From: Primulina eburnea
Taxonomy: Eukaryota > Streptophyta > Magnoliopsida > Lamiales > Gesneriaceae
DNA length: 64,000 bases
NCBI RefSeq assembly: GCF_022965805.1
Contig: NC_133101.1
Coordinates: 5,332,001 to 5,396,000 of the forward strand
Direction of reading: 5' to 3'
The notes under the pieces were generated by a model, which saw only the letters and a program-made list of their open reading frames with translations, was not told the origin of the DNA and searched no databases. Below are positions 12,021-22,990 of this stretch, one piece after another. The translations under genes were made by a program, and so were the position numbers. How positions within the stretch are numbered: the stretch's first letter is position 1; each line of letters starts with the position of its first letter.

Positions 12021-13405
12021 CAAAAAATTTGTCTTTACTTAAATCTTTATATAATAATATTTAGTAACGCAATCAACACTTTCCAAAAGTGCTCCCAGGA
12101 AAGATAGGTAGTACTAAGGCCCTTTAAATACCTAACTCCTAGTCAGAGCAACATTCCTCGGGGAGACCAGTGGCTAGTCAAGGCAATTTAAACCGATTTA
12201 TGAAGAACTCCCTCAGATCATGTTTTCTAACGTCATCTTATAATTATTATTCAACTTAATTATCCAAATTTATGTGAATCTTTATAACCCAAATTTTTCA
12301 TTAAATAACTTTATATTCACATTTTTACTTAATATGAACAAATATGTTCCTCATTAGTTTTTCTCTTCAATCAGAGTAGTGATAAAGTGATGATCACATT
12401 TACGTGAAAATGTATACTCCTCATCATTTTTTCTCTATCAGAGTAGTGATAAAGTGAAGATTATTTGTTCATTTGTGAACATCTGAAATATTTTATAATA
12501 TTATATTTACATCTTACTTGATATGTTCATTTTAAACAACTTAATATAATTTAATATGAACATAATGCGAATATTTATGTACCAATTATTTTTCAATATT
12601 ATTTGCATTTTAAATTTCAAGAATAAATGCAAACATAATATTAAATTTGCATGTACATATCAAACACTTATCTATAATATTTGACATTATATCTAACATG
12701 CAAAAATAATTTCTAAACATGTATTAGAAATTACGTCGAATTTGAAATTATTTTAATGTGTACAAATTATTTAACAAAATTTTATATGTATATCGAATTA
12801 TACATATAATTTAATAACACATTAATCATTATTTATTTATTTCTTATTTTATTATTTTTATTTAAAAATAATAATAATAAAAACCTTTACGACACTTTTT
12901 GATACCAAATAATTGTCAAATTGTGGGTCCCACATTAATTAATTATGGGTCCCGCAATAATTAATTAATTAATTTTAAAAAAATTTAATCATTCCGACAA
13001 TTTCATATTCAATATACCCACCAGATTACTTTACTAACATTGATTTATGCGTACATGAATTGGTTTAACAAATGAATTGTAAAATTAAATAGTGTGGGCT
13101 CCGCATGCAATAATTCCACATGCACGATAATTGAATTCATATGCATGATTTTATACATAATTCGTCTTCAACCTTCGGCAATTTCTTTTCATATATCATT
13201 TGTTCATCTTCTCCGAAAATTTCAGAAAACAAAATCTCCAATTTTTTAAGATTTCAAGGAAGAACTTCAAACTCCGATCGAGAACACAATTCTAAGGTAA
13301 GTTTCTTTATATTATTGTGTGATCCGATCTTTAAATTTCAAGTTCTTTACGCAAATTTCAGCAAACAAATTTTCAAGGCAGATGTATCACGGCTCTGATA
13401 CCAAA

Positions 13406-13763
13406 TGTTAGAGATTTTATCTAAAACTCATGTTCTGCACGTATATAAACATGATAAACAAATATGCGGAAGCTAAATCGAGCGTTACCTCCAGCCATTG
13501 AATCATCTTTAAGTATTCTGATTTTCCTCCGATGGAAGCCTTCTAAACACTCAAATCTCTCTATAGATGGTGTATTATTCTGTATGAGATTGTATGTTTA
13601 GGAACCTCAATCACCTCTATTTATAGGTGTTTCTCATACCATCAACGAGAAAATTCGGGAGCATGAATGTCAAAAGAAGAATCGTGTACGCATCTAAATT
13701 TTCTTGACCGTCGCCAATATCAATTTGTACACGCCTCTTTTAATATGTGTCATATTTCTTACA
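13406..13763 (-). repeat. LARD-like element, 5' LTR (right)
   Basis: 358 bp LTR, adjacent to the primer-binding site at 13392-13403 and followed by the target duplication TGGAG at 13764-13768. Confidence 0.9.
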
Positions 13764-13768
13764 TGGAG

Positions 13769-13800
13769 AACAAACAAGTATTAATATGAACTATAAAATA
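13769..13800 (+). pseudogene. S-protein homologue pseudogene, part 2 (3' end)
   Basis: Right of the target duplication the sequence AACAAACAAGTATTAATATGAAC aligns with the 3' end of the intact SPH genes (last codons, TGA and AACATGAATG). It completes the copy interrupted at 7056. Confidence 0.7.
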
Positions 13801-13879
13801 TGTTTGATATTTTAACTTTCTTTGTCACCATTTCTTACTATATTTATTAATAAATCACATATATAAGTTTTGCAATATA

Positions 13880-16076
13880 ATCATATGCATGCCATTTTTG
13901 TGTTCTTTGATTCAAAAAGATTGATGTGATCGATCAGGGCAATTATCTCAAATAATTTTTGTCATATAAGAGAAACTAAACCAAGTTTAATTAATTTATA
14001 TTTTTCCTCATATAGAAAAGTCGATTAAGTTTCTTTACAGTGTTTGGATTCACAAAAGTAAAAGGGAAAGGAAATTGGTGAAACCTGGTTTCAATCACAT
14101 TTTTCTACACAAGAAAATCAATGTCAATTTAAGACTTCTGAAAGAAAAAATTGAATATTAAAGGTATCATAAGAAAAATACACTAAAAAATAATATAATA
14201 AGTCATACAAACATTTCCTTCTTATTTTTTTATTATTTAAAATCAAATAAATTATACTTTTATAGGCATATTGGGAGTTGACATAAAGTCATTGTACGCA
14301 GCATACAACTAGTAGAAGCCATGATCTACCATATATGGTCATGCGCTTATCTTTATATTAATCATCTAAGTTTTATTACTGAAAATAAAAGAGAAAATTA
14401 TATTTTTGGTTATGTAATTTATATATTTTTCAATTGAATTTGCATTTTTATTTAGTCCTACAATTTGTAATTTTCACTTTTTGTCCTTTTTTATTTGAGT
14501 TCATGTTGTCGGTTGGAAATCTCTTATGTAGTGGTCGCGTGTGGGCGTGCGGATGCTGTCATGAATTTTTGGAAGGAAACTTACATAGATGTCATGATTT
14601 TTTTAGAGTATTATGTGGCATCTGGGTAAGGTCACAAAAACAAAAAATGAAAAAAAAAATAATGGCAAATCACATGACTAAAAATGCAATTTTTCTTTTA
14701 ACAGGACCAAAAAAAATGCAAATTATAATACTAAACATGCAAATTCACCGTTAATATGACCGAAAATTTTTAAAAAAAATGAAAATTACTGACCAATAAT
14801 TTAATATTTCCAAGATAAAAAGACTAGCATATTACCACAAGAAGAAAAATAAATATATATAAACCAAGAATGTATAATTTTACTCGAAATTTGATAATTA
14901 TAATTAACTATAACTTGACCCAAATGCACGTACAAAACGATTATTAATTTATTCAAATCCATCTTATTTACCTATCCTTCTACTCAATAAAATTTAATTT
15001 TTTTTAAAGTTAAATTTCTTAAAATTAAACTATGAATTAGAGTTATACCTTATTTTTGTACATACAAAAAAAACTGTTTTCAATAAAAGAACATGATTGC
15101 AACAAAATCACTTGCGAAATCCTAAAACATATTCTACTTATAACAACTGGAAAAATCTATCTGGTTTAAAATAAAATAAATATGTTTCCATGTTGATATA
15201 TAACTACATGAATGATCTCTCAGAAGGACTAATAAACGGTGTCTCAAAAATTCGATTATGCATCGATGCTCTTAACATCGATATATTCTTTGTGATGTAA
15301 AAAACCTCAACTAATTGGATCATTTTACTGCCTTGCATGGAAGTGCTATGATATAAGTGCGAGACCCTAGTCACATCACTACAGTACACTTCGTTCTTTT
15401 GCCCCTTGCTCGGAGAGAAGTATACCGAAAAAATGTCTTTTTTCGCAATAGTAGGACATATCAATCTTTAGTGAAGGCAGAAAGGAATTGAAGTTCCAAT
15501 GCCTGATCATAGAGACAAGCACTGCTGGTTTTAGAATATGGGGAGTCAATATTGCCAATATCCCCACTTAATTCCCATTAATTAGAGAGTAATGGAAAAA
15601 ATAAAAATTTGTGAGTGGTAAAAGAACCTAAAAATGGCTCGATGATTTATCATCATGTGAATCTTGAAGATTTTTATCTCTTTTGTTGACGTTTTTCTCA
15701 AAGGGATAATGAATTACTGAATTTTATCTTTCGAGCATTTAAGTACTTCATTTCTTTTTAAAATTATCAAAATAATTCATAATTAAAGCATAATCCTTTT
15801 AACAAAAAACACTTGGTATATAATTTTTAACACATGAAGTAGTCAAAAAAGGTTCAGATATATGACTTATCATCATCTATCATACTATACCTGACGAAAG
15901 ATGTTTGTACCGTAAATTGACTTTTTTAGATTGTAAACTTGTAATTTATTAAAATTTTGTTTTTATCCAATAACTTTTTGTTTTTTCCTCTATGGAAAGC
16001 ATAGAGTTCACCTATATATATGGCCACAAAACTAGCTACAACTTATCACATAGAAAAATATATTTTCTCTAGCAAT
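13880..16076 (+). other. Upstream region of SPH gene 1, conserved with that of gene 2
   Basis: About 2 kb is colinear with the region upstream of the second SPH gene (17330-21487) once two inserted LTRs there are removed. Shared blocks include GAAAAGTCGATTAAG, GTTGACATAAAGTCATTGTA and TCGATGATTTATCATCATGTG. Minus-strand open frames at 15204-15567 also have a damaged counterpart near 19457-19645 and 20820-20960; the protein is not recognised and may be a remnant of another gene carried in the duplication unit. Confidence 0.6.
16013..16020 (+). promoter_or_regulatory. TATA box of SPH gene 1
   Basis: TATATATA lies at 16013-16020, 57 bp before the chosen start at 16077. Transcription should begin about 30 bp downstream of it, so the upstream in-frame ATG at 16020 is unlikely to be in the mRNA. 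This supports the 16077 start. The same arrangement precedes gene 2. Confidence 0.65.
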
Positions 16077-16490
16077 ATGATAAAATACACCTTCTTGTTA
16101 TTCGTTCTTTTCCCGACTTTGATCCGTGCAGATCAAGATCCCCGTGATTGTTTTCTTTACCCAAAGGTTCATGTTCACGTTTTTAACCGGCTTCCTCCCG
16201 CCGAATTTATGGTGGTACACTGTGCTTCTAAGGACACTGAATTTGGAAATCATACGCTGGCGGTAGATCAACAATTCGAATTCAGTTTCTGTTCGATACC
16301 CTTTTCGACTTTGTTTTTTTGTCACATATGGTGGCAAAATAAAGACTCTGGATTTCAGGCCTACAGCGCTAAGTGGGTTGATGATCCATGTGGTGGCCCT
16401 AACTGCCTTTATGAGGCAAAGCCGGACGGGGTTTATTTATCTGGAAAATTCAGACGACCTTGGAACGTAACACAAATTAATAATATATGA
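16077..16490 (+). CDS. S-protein homologue (plant self-incompatibility protein S1 family), copy 1
   Basis: This is a 137-residue single-exon secreted protein. Residues 1-18 (MIKYTFLLFVLFPTLIRA) are a clear signal peptide. The mature part carries S1-family marks: VHVFNRLPP, VHCASKDTEFG, the FEFSF strand region, FFCHIWW and paired cysteines (RDC, VHC, FSFC, FFC, DPC, PNC). The family is known from the poppy stigma S1 determinant, and most members are of unknown role; expression in reproductive tissue is common, but nothing here shows it. The start is chosen at 16077 because the TATA box overlaps the earlier ATG and because the signal peptide then lies at the N-terminus. The copy at 21488-21901 differs at roughly 16 positions. 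Function in self-incompatibility is not claimed. Confidence 0.9.
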   Translation: MIKYTFLLFVLFPTLIRADQDPRDCFLYPKVHVHVFNRLPPAEFMVVHCASKDTEFGNHTLAVDQQFEFSFCSIPFSTLFFCHIWWQNKDSGFQAYSAKWVDDPCGGPNCLYEAKPDGVYLSGKFRRPWNVTQINNI

Positions 16491-16639
16491 ACATGAATGA
16501 AATCTGTTATATCTTTTAGTTTTCTTCGTTACCATGGAAAATTTGTATCCATTTTGCAATAAAATGATATGATATCTCGTGTTTACGGTCATTCATGTGG
16601 TTTGATAATATAATCACTCTTATTATATATCATTTACTT

Positions 16640-16765
16640 ATACTATCACACGAACCAAACGATGCCTAAGTGGTTTTGATAATCCATGTGTTACACATGA
16701 CTGTGTTCATGAGGCGAAGGAGGATGGGATTTTATTAATCCGGAAACTTTAGAAAAAGGTGTTAC
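16640..16765 (+). pseudogene. Fragment of a diverged SPH copy (C-terminal third)
   Basis: CCTAAGTGG...GATAATCCATGTGTTACACATGACTGTGTTCATGAGGCG encodes the PKWF-DNPCVTHDCVHEAKEDG stretch with a one-base shift. It matches the broken copy at 22075-22395, which follows gene 2 in the same relative position. So the ancestral duplication unit already contained an intact copy plus this diverged one. Confidence 0.75.
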
Positions 16766-17135
16766 ACTGACCAGTATTGCATTTTTCTTGGAAACTCTTT
16801 GGTTTCATGGAAACTAAGAAACAATGTACGGTATCACAATCTAGTGTAGAAGTGGAATCTCAATCATGGCTGCAACTTCTTGTGAAATTTCTTGGTTAAA
16901 ATATATCCTCCAAAATTTGGTCATTCAACACTCAAATCCAACCGATTTTATTGTGACAATCAAGCGGCATTACATATTGTTTCAAATCCAGTTTTATACA
17001 ACGAACAAAACACATAGAAATTGATTGGGAGAAAAAAGGTTCAAGAAGGAATAATCGAAATGACTCATATTCCCACGTCACAACAACCAGCCAATGTTTT
17101 TACGAAGCCGTTGAGTTCGTAACATTTTTCGAATT
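16766..17135 (+). mobile_element. Ty1/copia RNase H fragment fused to the SPH remnant
   Basis: Translation with stops and shifts gives SWKTKKQCTVSQSSVEVES, then CDNQAALHI-like sequence, ERTKHIEIDW and PTSQQPANVFTKPLSS. These are the conserved pieces of copia RNase H in order. There is no LTR beside it, so it is a stranded 3' fragment of pol. It is more diverged than the 2597-6521 element. Confidence 0.8.
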
Positions 17136-17175
17136 CACTTGGCAAGTTAGGAATTATCAAATTATTTTTCAAGAT

Positions 17176-17322
17176 TATGTCTCTTGTGAGACGGTCTCAC
17201 GAATCTTTATCTGTGAGACGGGTCAATCATACCGATATTCACAATGAAATGTAATATTTTTAGTATAAAAAATAATATTTTTTCATAGATTACCCAAATA
17301 AGAGATCCGTCACACAAAATAT
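17176..17322. repeat. GTGAGACCGTCTCAC MITE, copy 1 (right end lost)
   Basis: Left palindrome GTGAGACGGTCTCAC, then the family body (GGGTCAATCATACC, ATATTCACAATG, ACCCAAATAAGAGATCCGTC). The terminal right palindrome is missing; the SPH unit 3 upstream sequence resumes here. Confidence 0.8.
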
Positions 17323-17832
17323 AAGAGAAATTAAACCAAGTTTAATTTATTTTTTTCCTCATATAGAAAAGTCGATTAAGTTTCTTTACAGTGTTTGGAT
17401 TCACAAAAGTGAACAGGGAGAGGAAATCGGTGAAACCTGATTTAAATCACATTTTTCTACACAAGAAAATCAATGTCAATTTAAGACTATTCTAACAGCA
17501 AATATTGAATATTAAAGGTATCGTAAGAAAAATACACTAAAAATTTATATAATAATTCATACAAACATTTCCTTCTTATTATTTTTATTATTTAAAATAA
17601 AATAAATTATAGTTTTATAGGCATATGGGGAGTTGACATAAAGTCATTGTATGCAGCATACGACTAGTAGAAGCCATGATCGACCATATATGTTCATGCG
17701 CTTATCTTTACATTAATCATCTAAGTTTTATTACCGAAAATAAAAGAGAAAATTATATTTTCGGTTATGTGATTTATATTTTTTGCAATTGAATTTGCAT
17801 TTTTATTTAGTCCTAAAACTTGTAATTTTCAC

Positions 17833-18784
17833 TGTTAGATATTGTGTTGTTCGACAGATAATAAAATATATCTAGTATAACCAAATCAGTATAAGATGCA
17901 AATTCGTGTTTTATCAAAATTAAATGTTGTGCCAGATGTTACAACATCCGGACAACATGCAGCGGAAAATTAAAGTTTGTAACTCAAATTTACTTAAAAT
18001 AAATGCGATGGACAAGATTGAATATGCACAAGTATAAATACTTGTGTGATGCCTCGGGACAAAACTTAATCACTAGAATACCAAAACGTTTACAAAAATC
18101 TATCGCTAGTGATGTTCACGAAAATCAAGTTCCTCAACTCTTTGAGAAAATAAATGATTTCTAAAAACAACCAACAATATTAAAACGTGAATAAGAAAGC
18201 AAAAGAAATGTGTGCCAAAAACTGGGAACACAGAAACACTCTTCAGCCAACTTCGTCACGGATGTTGTCTGCAGATGTTTCCAACATTCGATGGCAACAC
18301 GTCCGACGACAATCTCCAAAGCGGCAGCAACGTTTATGATCTTTTCTCTAAAGCTCACAATGTGCGATGTGCATATATGATATCAAGACGAAGAAGCCTA
18401 GGGAATAGAGCTTCAATGATGTCCTTGATCTCTTATGTATAGATGTAGACTTTTATCTCCACAAGGAAAAACCTATTTCATAAGGAACGCAAGAGTTTAA
18501 TTAGAAATAAACTCTATTTAAACATTGATATCATATCTAGAGTATATTTGTATAATTATCTCTTTATCATAAATATTATATCTAGATCTAGAAAGGTAAA
18601 ACTCAATATTCCAAATAATCTATCAATAGGAAATTAAATTTAAGGAAGATATTATATCAAAATAAAATCTTAACATAATTATCTAGAAAGACAAAACCAT
18701 AATTAAATATTAAATATCATATCAACAAAGAAACGATAATATTAGTGGGAAATCAACTTAATATGGAAATTATATTTCCCTTCA
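17833..18784 (-). mobile_element. 952 bp probable solo LTR inserted upstream of SPH gene 2
   Basis: The duplicated sequence upstream of gene 1 runs uninterrupted across this point (14475-14490), while here 952 bp bounded by TGTTAGATATTG and CCCTTCA intervenes. Read on the minus strand it starts TGAAGGGAAAT and ends ATATCTAACA, a normal TG...CA LTR. Flanks TTCAC and TTCTT are only a 3/5 match, so the target duplication is poor. Open frames inside (18161-18442) have no known domain. Confidence 0.6.
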
Positions 18785-19613
18785 TTCTTTGTGTCTTTTA
18801 TTTATCCGAGTCCATGTTATCGGTTGGAAATCTCTTATGTAGCGGCCGAGTGCGGGCGTGAGATGCTGCCATGAATTTTTGAAAGGAAACTCGTATAGAT
18901 ATATGACTTTTTTAGAGTACTATGTGGCATTTGGATAAGGTCACGATGGACTCACATATAATACAAAAAATGAAAAAAATAAATAAATAAATAAATAATG
19001 GCAAATCACACGAATAAAAATGCAATTTTGCTCAAAACAGGACCAAAAATAAAAAATGCAAGTTATAATACTAAACATGCAAATTCACCGTTAATATGAC
19101 CAATTTTTTTAAAAAAAACGAAAATTATTGACCAAAAATTTTAATTTTTCCAAGATAAAAGGACGACGAAGAAAAATAAAGACATATAAACCAAGAACAT
19201 ATAATCACTCGAACTTTGATCATTATCATTAACTATAATGACCCCAAATGCACGTACAAAACGACTCTTAATTTATTCAAAGCCATCTTATTTCCTTATC
19301 CTTCTCATTAAAATTGACTTTTCTTTAAAGTTATATTTCTTAAAATTAAACAATGAATGAGAGTTATACCTAATTTTTGTACATACAAAAAGAAACTGTT
19401 TTCAATAAAAGAACATGATTGCAACAAAATGACTTGAGAAACCTAAATCTCATATTCTACTTATAACAACTGGAAAAATCCATCAAATAAAAAATCTCAA
19501 CTAGTTGGATCATTTGTACGGCCTTGTATGGAAGTGCTATGATATAAGTGCGAGACCCTAGCCACATCACCACAGCACACTTCAGTTTTTTTGCCCCTTG
19601 TTCGGAGAGCAGC

Positions 19614-20800
19614 TGTGAGAACCTGAAATTTCCAGCAGCTAGCATTATTCAGTAGCAATGGAAAATTTCAGTAGAAGCTAACAATTCCAGCAGCAGTCAA
19701 TAATTCAGAAGACGATATTTTTCCAGCAGACACAATTCCAGCAGACAGAATTCCAACATATAGAATCCAGCAGCAGAAGAATTCAGCAGCGCAAGATTCC
19801 AGCAGACAGTTACTGATTCAGCTTAGACTTGTAACTGAAGCATTAACATGGAATAAGGCTGTTAATGGCAGATTAAGGCCATTAATTGGGAGTCTAACAG
19901 TCAGAAACATTGCCTATAAATATCACCCTCAAACACCTGAATTGGTTTACCAAAATCTTGAGTTGTCACTTGAAATATTTGAGCTAAGAGAGTGCTGATT
20001 TTCGAGCAGCAGAAACCAGTAGCAAGAACAAGCAGACTTCAGATTTCAACCGAAATACTTTTAGCAAATTACGGTAAGTGGGCTTATATGTAAATATCTT
20101 GAACTCCGTTTGTTAATTCTGTTTTAAAGTTCAGTTTCTGTATGTTTGATTTCTGATTTTGAAGCACTGAAACTCCCTAGTGAACTAATGGTAGGAATAT
20201 ATATTCTGAACATTTCTGAATTCTGATTCTGATTCTGATTCTGGCCTCACCCCTTAGAGGAGAGAACATATAGGGGACTGATATCAGTTTAGCCATGAAA
20301 TTCACTAACGTGCTCAGTGCTTACTAATTCTGAATTCCGTTCTGTAATTTCTGAATTCTGATTACTGTTCTGAAAACAAGAGTTCTCTGTATATTATTGT
20401 ATTTGTGTTTCTGTTGAAAACGATTTCGAAAACTGGGAGTTATTCCCGCCCCTGCTTACTGAGTGACAATCATATCACTCACCCACCAAACCCATCTCAG
20501 ATAAGAACGAGGAAGAGTTGATAGAAAAAGAGGAGCAACGTCAGTTTTGGGGCTGGTGATGAAGATCGTTGTTCTTAGTTCTGATTTATGTTTTATTTTC
20601 CGCTGCATCTGTTCAGACAATTTAATTTTATGGTTTTATATTTCCGCTGTAAAACATGTGTCATTGAGTTGTAACAGACAATGATTATTATGAATAAAAG
20701 ACGGGTTTCTGAAATTCTGTACTTCTGAGGCTTGTTGTTTTTGAATGAATATTTGAGAGCAACGTCCGGTGTCAACCCACCCCCGTCCCGAGGCGTGACA
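19614..20800. mobile_element. 1.19 kb gypsy-like solo LTR with GCAGC target duplication
   Basis: TGTGAGAACCTG...GAGGCGTGACA interrupts sequence that is continuous upstream of gene 1 (15415-15420). The duplication GCAGC is at 19609-19613 and 20801-20805. It contains repeated TTCCAGCAG-type motifs (19620-19810), a TATA-like CTATAAATATCA near 19914 and a CTGATT hexamer run near 20220. There is no internal region. Confidence 0.88.
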
Positions 20801-21423
20801 GCAGCATACCGAAAAAAAATGTCTCTTTTTCGCGATAGTAGGACTTATCGAGCTTTAGTGAAGGCAAAAAATAATTGAAGTTCCCATGCCTGATTATCGA
20901 GACAAGCACTGCTGGTATTAGAATTTTGGGAGTAAATATTGCCAATATCCCATCTTAATTCCCATTAATTAGAGAGTAATGAAAAAATAATAATAAAAAA
21001 TTGTGATAGTAAAGTGGTAAAAGAACCTAAAAATGGCTCGATGATTTATCATCATGTGAATCTAGTTGAAGATTTTGATATTTTTTTTTTGACGTTCTTC
21101 TAAAAGGGATAATGAATTATTGAATTTTATCAATCGAGCATTTAAGTGCTTGATTTCTTTATAAAATTGTCAAAATAATTCATAATTAAATCATAATCCT
21201 TTTAACAAAAAGCACTTATGATTATATAATTTTTAACACATGAAGTAGTCAAAAAAGGTTCGATATATGATTTTTCGTCATCTATCATACTATACTTGAC
21301 GAAAGATGTTCGTACGGTAAATTGAACTTTTTAGATTGTAAACTTGTAATTTATTAAAATTTGGTTTTTATCCAATACTTTTTATCTTTTGTTTTTTTTC
21401 CTATGGAAAGCACAGAGTTCACC

Positions 21424-21431
21424 TATATATA
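21424..21431 (+). promoter_or_regulatory. TATA box of SPH gene 2
   Basis: TATATATA is in the same position relative to the start as in gene 1 and overlaps the upstream in-frame ATG, which supports initiation at 21488. Confidence 0.65.
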
Positions 21432-21487
21432 TGGCCAAAAAACTAGCTACAACTTATCACATAGAAAAATATATTTACTCTAGCAAT

Positions 21488-21901
21488 ATGATAAAATACA
21501 CCTTCTTGTTATTCGTTCTTTTCCCGACTTTGCTCCATGCAGATCAAGATCCCCGTGATTGTTTTCTTTACCCAAAGGTTCATGTTCACGTTTTTAACCG
21601 GCTTCCTCCTGCGGAATTTATGGTGGTACATTGTGCTTCTAAGGACACTGAATTTGGAAACCATACGCTGGCGGTAGATCAACAATTCGAATTCAGTTTC
21701 TGTGCGATACCCTTTTCGACTTTGTTTTTTTGTCACATATGGTGGAAAAATAAAGACTCTGCATTTGAGGCCTACAACGGTAAGTGGCTTGCTAATCCAT
21801 GTGTCGGGCCTGACTGCCTTTATGAAGCAAAGCCGGACGGGATTTATTTATCCGGAAAATTCAGACGACCTTGGAACATAACACAAACTAATAATATATG
21901 A
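21488..21901 (+). CDS. S-protein homologue (plant self-incompatibility protein S1 family), copy 2
   Basis: 137 residues, single exon, tandem paralogue of 16077-16490. The signal peptide is MIKYTFLLFVLFPTLLHA, followed by DQDPRDCFLYPKVHVHVFN. All cysteines of copy 1 are kept. Changes cluster in the C-terminal third (SAFEAYNGKWLANPCVGPDC in place of SGFQAYSAKWVDDPCGGPNC) and include charge changes, whereas the N-terminal half is almost unchanged. An upstream in-frame ATG at 21389 lies before the TATA box and is rejected. Both copies look functional. A secreted extracellular role follows from the signal peptide; partner and process are unknown. Confidence 0.9.
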   Translation: MIKYTFLLFVLFPTLLHADQDPRDCFLYPKVHVHVFNRLPPAEFMVVHCASKDTEFGNHTLAVDQQFEFSFCAIPFSTLFFCHIWWKNKDSAFEAYNGKWLANPCVGPDCLYEAKPDGIYLSGKFRRPWNITQTNNI

Positions 21902-22074
21902 ACATGAATGAAATATGTTATATCTTTCAGTTTTCTTTGTTACCATGGAAAATTTGTATCCATTTTGCAATAAAATGATAATGATATCTCGTGTTTACTG
22001 TCATTCCATGATTTCGAGCTCGTCGGGGTAACAATTGTTCCACGTTAGCTCCAAATCAGAAAAATGATTAAATT

Positions 22075-22395
22075 TCCAAAAGGTTCATATTCATGTCGTT
22101 AACAGACTTCCCCCCAACTCCGAACCTATGGTGGCACACTGAGCTTCTAAACACGACAATGTTGAGAATCATACAGTGGCTACAAGTCAGGAATTGGAAT
22201 TCGGTTTCTGTGTGAAACCCTTTTCGATTTTCTTTCTTTTTTTTTTTGGTCACGTGTGGTGGAAAAACAGAGATGCTGCTTTTGATGCCTATAGCCCTAA
22301 GTGGTTTGATAATCCATGTGTTACGCATGACTGTGTCTGGTAGGCGAAGGAGGATGGGATTTGTTAATCCTGGAACTTTAGAAAAAGGTGGAAAA
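22075..22395 (+). pseudogene. Diverged SPH pseudogene
   Basis: Reads KVHIHVVNRLPPNSEPMVAH then an in-frame stop where the intact copies have HCAS, followed by further SPH text (FCVKPF, CHVWWKNRDAAFDAYSPKW, NPCVTHDC) with a frameshift in a T-run and a TAG in place of the Glu codon of YEAK. It lacks a signal peptide. The wording shows a separate, older SPH lineage rather than a copy of its neighbours. Confidence 0.85.
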
Positions 22396-22990
22396 TAAAA
22401 TGTATGAACACAAATAAAATCAATTATATTTTTACACTTAGTTTCCTTCGTCGTTGCCCTCGGATTAATTCTCAGTGACTATTATTTGTATATTATAGAG
22501 TTATGTGATAAAATTATATCATATTTCATGTTTTTGGATTTGCATGGATTCGAAAAGATTGTCAGCTAAATGCAGTTTTAGAGCTGGGGTGAAAATTATT
22601 TAGTTGTTCTAAATTATGTTTCATTAATCAAGATAAACCAAATGTTGTTTTTTCCGACATTGAAAATTAGTGAATTGAATTTCTTTACGCTATGGTGGTG
22701 GTGTTATCTCGGGAAGAGCCCGGGACATCCTAGGAATCGGGTAGGAGGATAGATCGAGATGATGAGGGAAGCCGATGTAAGAACTAGCTCAAGAAAATGA
22801 AGTACTCTTTTATAGGTCATCTATGGTTTGCTTAACCAAAGAAGCTGACCACAAACAAGCATGAGCTCTTAGCTTAGCTCGAGATAACTGTCCAAGAACT
22901 TCGGAACAGACATCAATCATGGGCCCACGAGTATGGAGGATCATACTTCGAAATTATTAACATGTAATTCAGCAAATGTAGGGGTAATTT

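Larger units (their letters stand above)
7057..13763 (-). mobile_element. 6.7 kb non-coding LTR retroelement (LARD-like) with TGGAG target duplication
   Basis: Two 358 bp LTRs (7057-7414 and 13406-13763) both begin TGTTAGAGATTTT and end TTTCTTACA. The 5 bp target duplication TGGAG is at 7052-7056 and 13764-13768. Inside the right LTR, GCTCTGATACCA at 13392-13403 is the reverse complement of the tRNA-iMet primer-binding site; inside the left LTR, TTCTCCCACTTG is a reversed polypurine tract. The element is therefore on the minus strand. The internal region shows no gag or pol motif in any frame, so it would need proteins in trans (large retrotransposon derivative type). It is inserted in an SPH pseudogene and itself carries a solo LTR at 9263-11621. 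Confidence 0.92.

Noticed and set aside
7057..13763. Possible gene cluster or CRISPR-like array in the tandem units
   Set aside because: Plant nuclear context, diverged units without uniform spacers, and paired LTRs explain the region.
16020..16076. Upstream in-frame ATG for SPH gene 1 (and 21389 or 21431 for gene 2)
   Set aside because: It overlaps or precedes the TATA box, and starting there would bury the signal peptide behind 19 or more polar residues.
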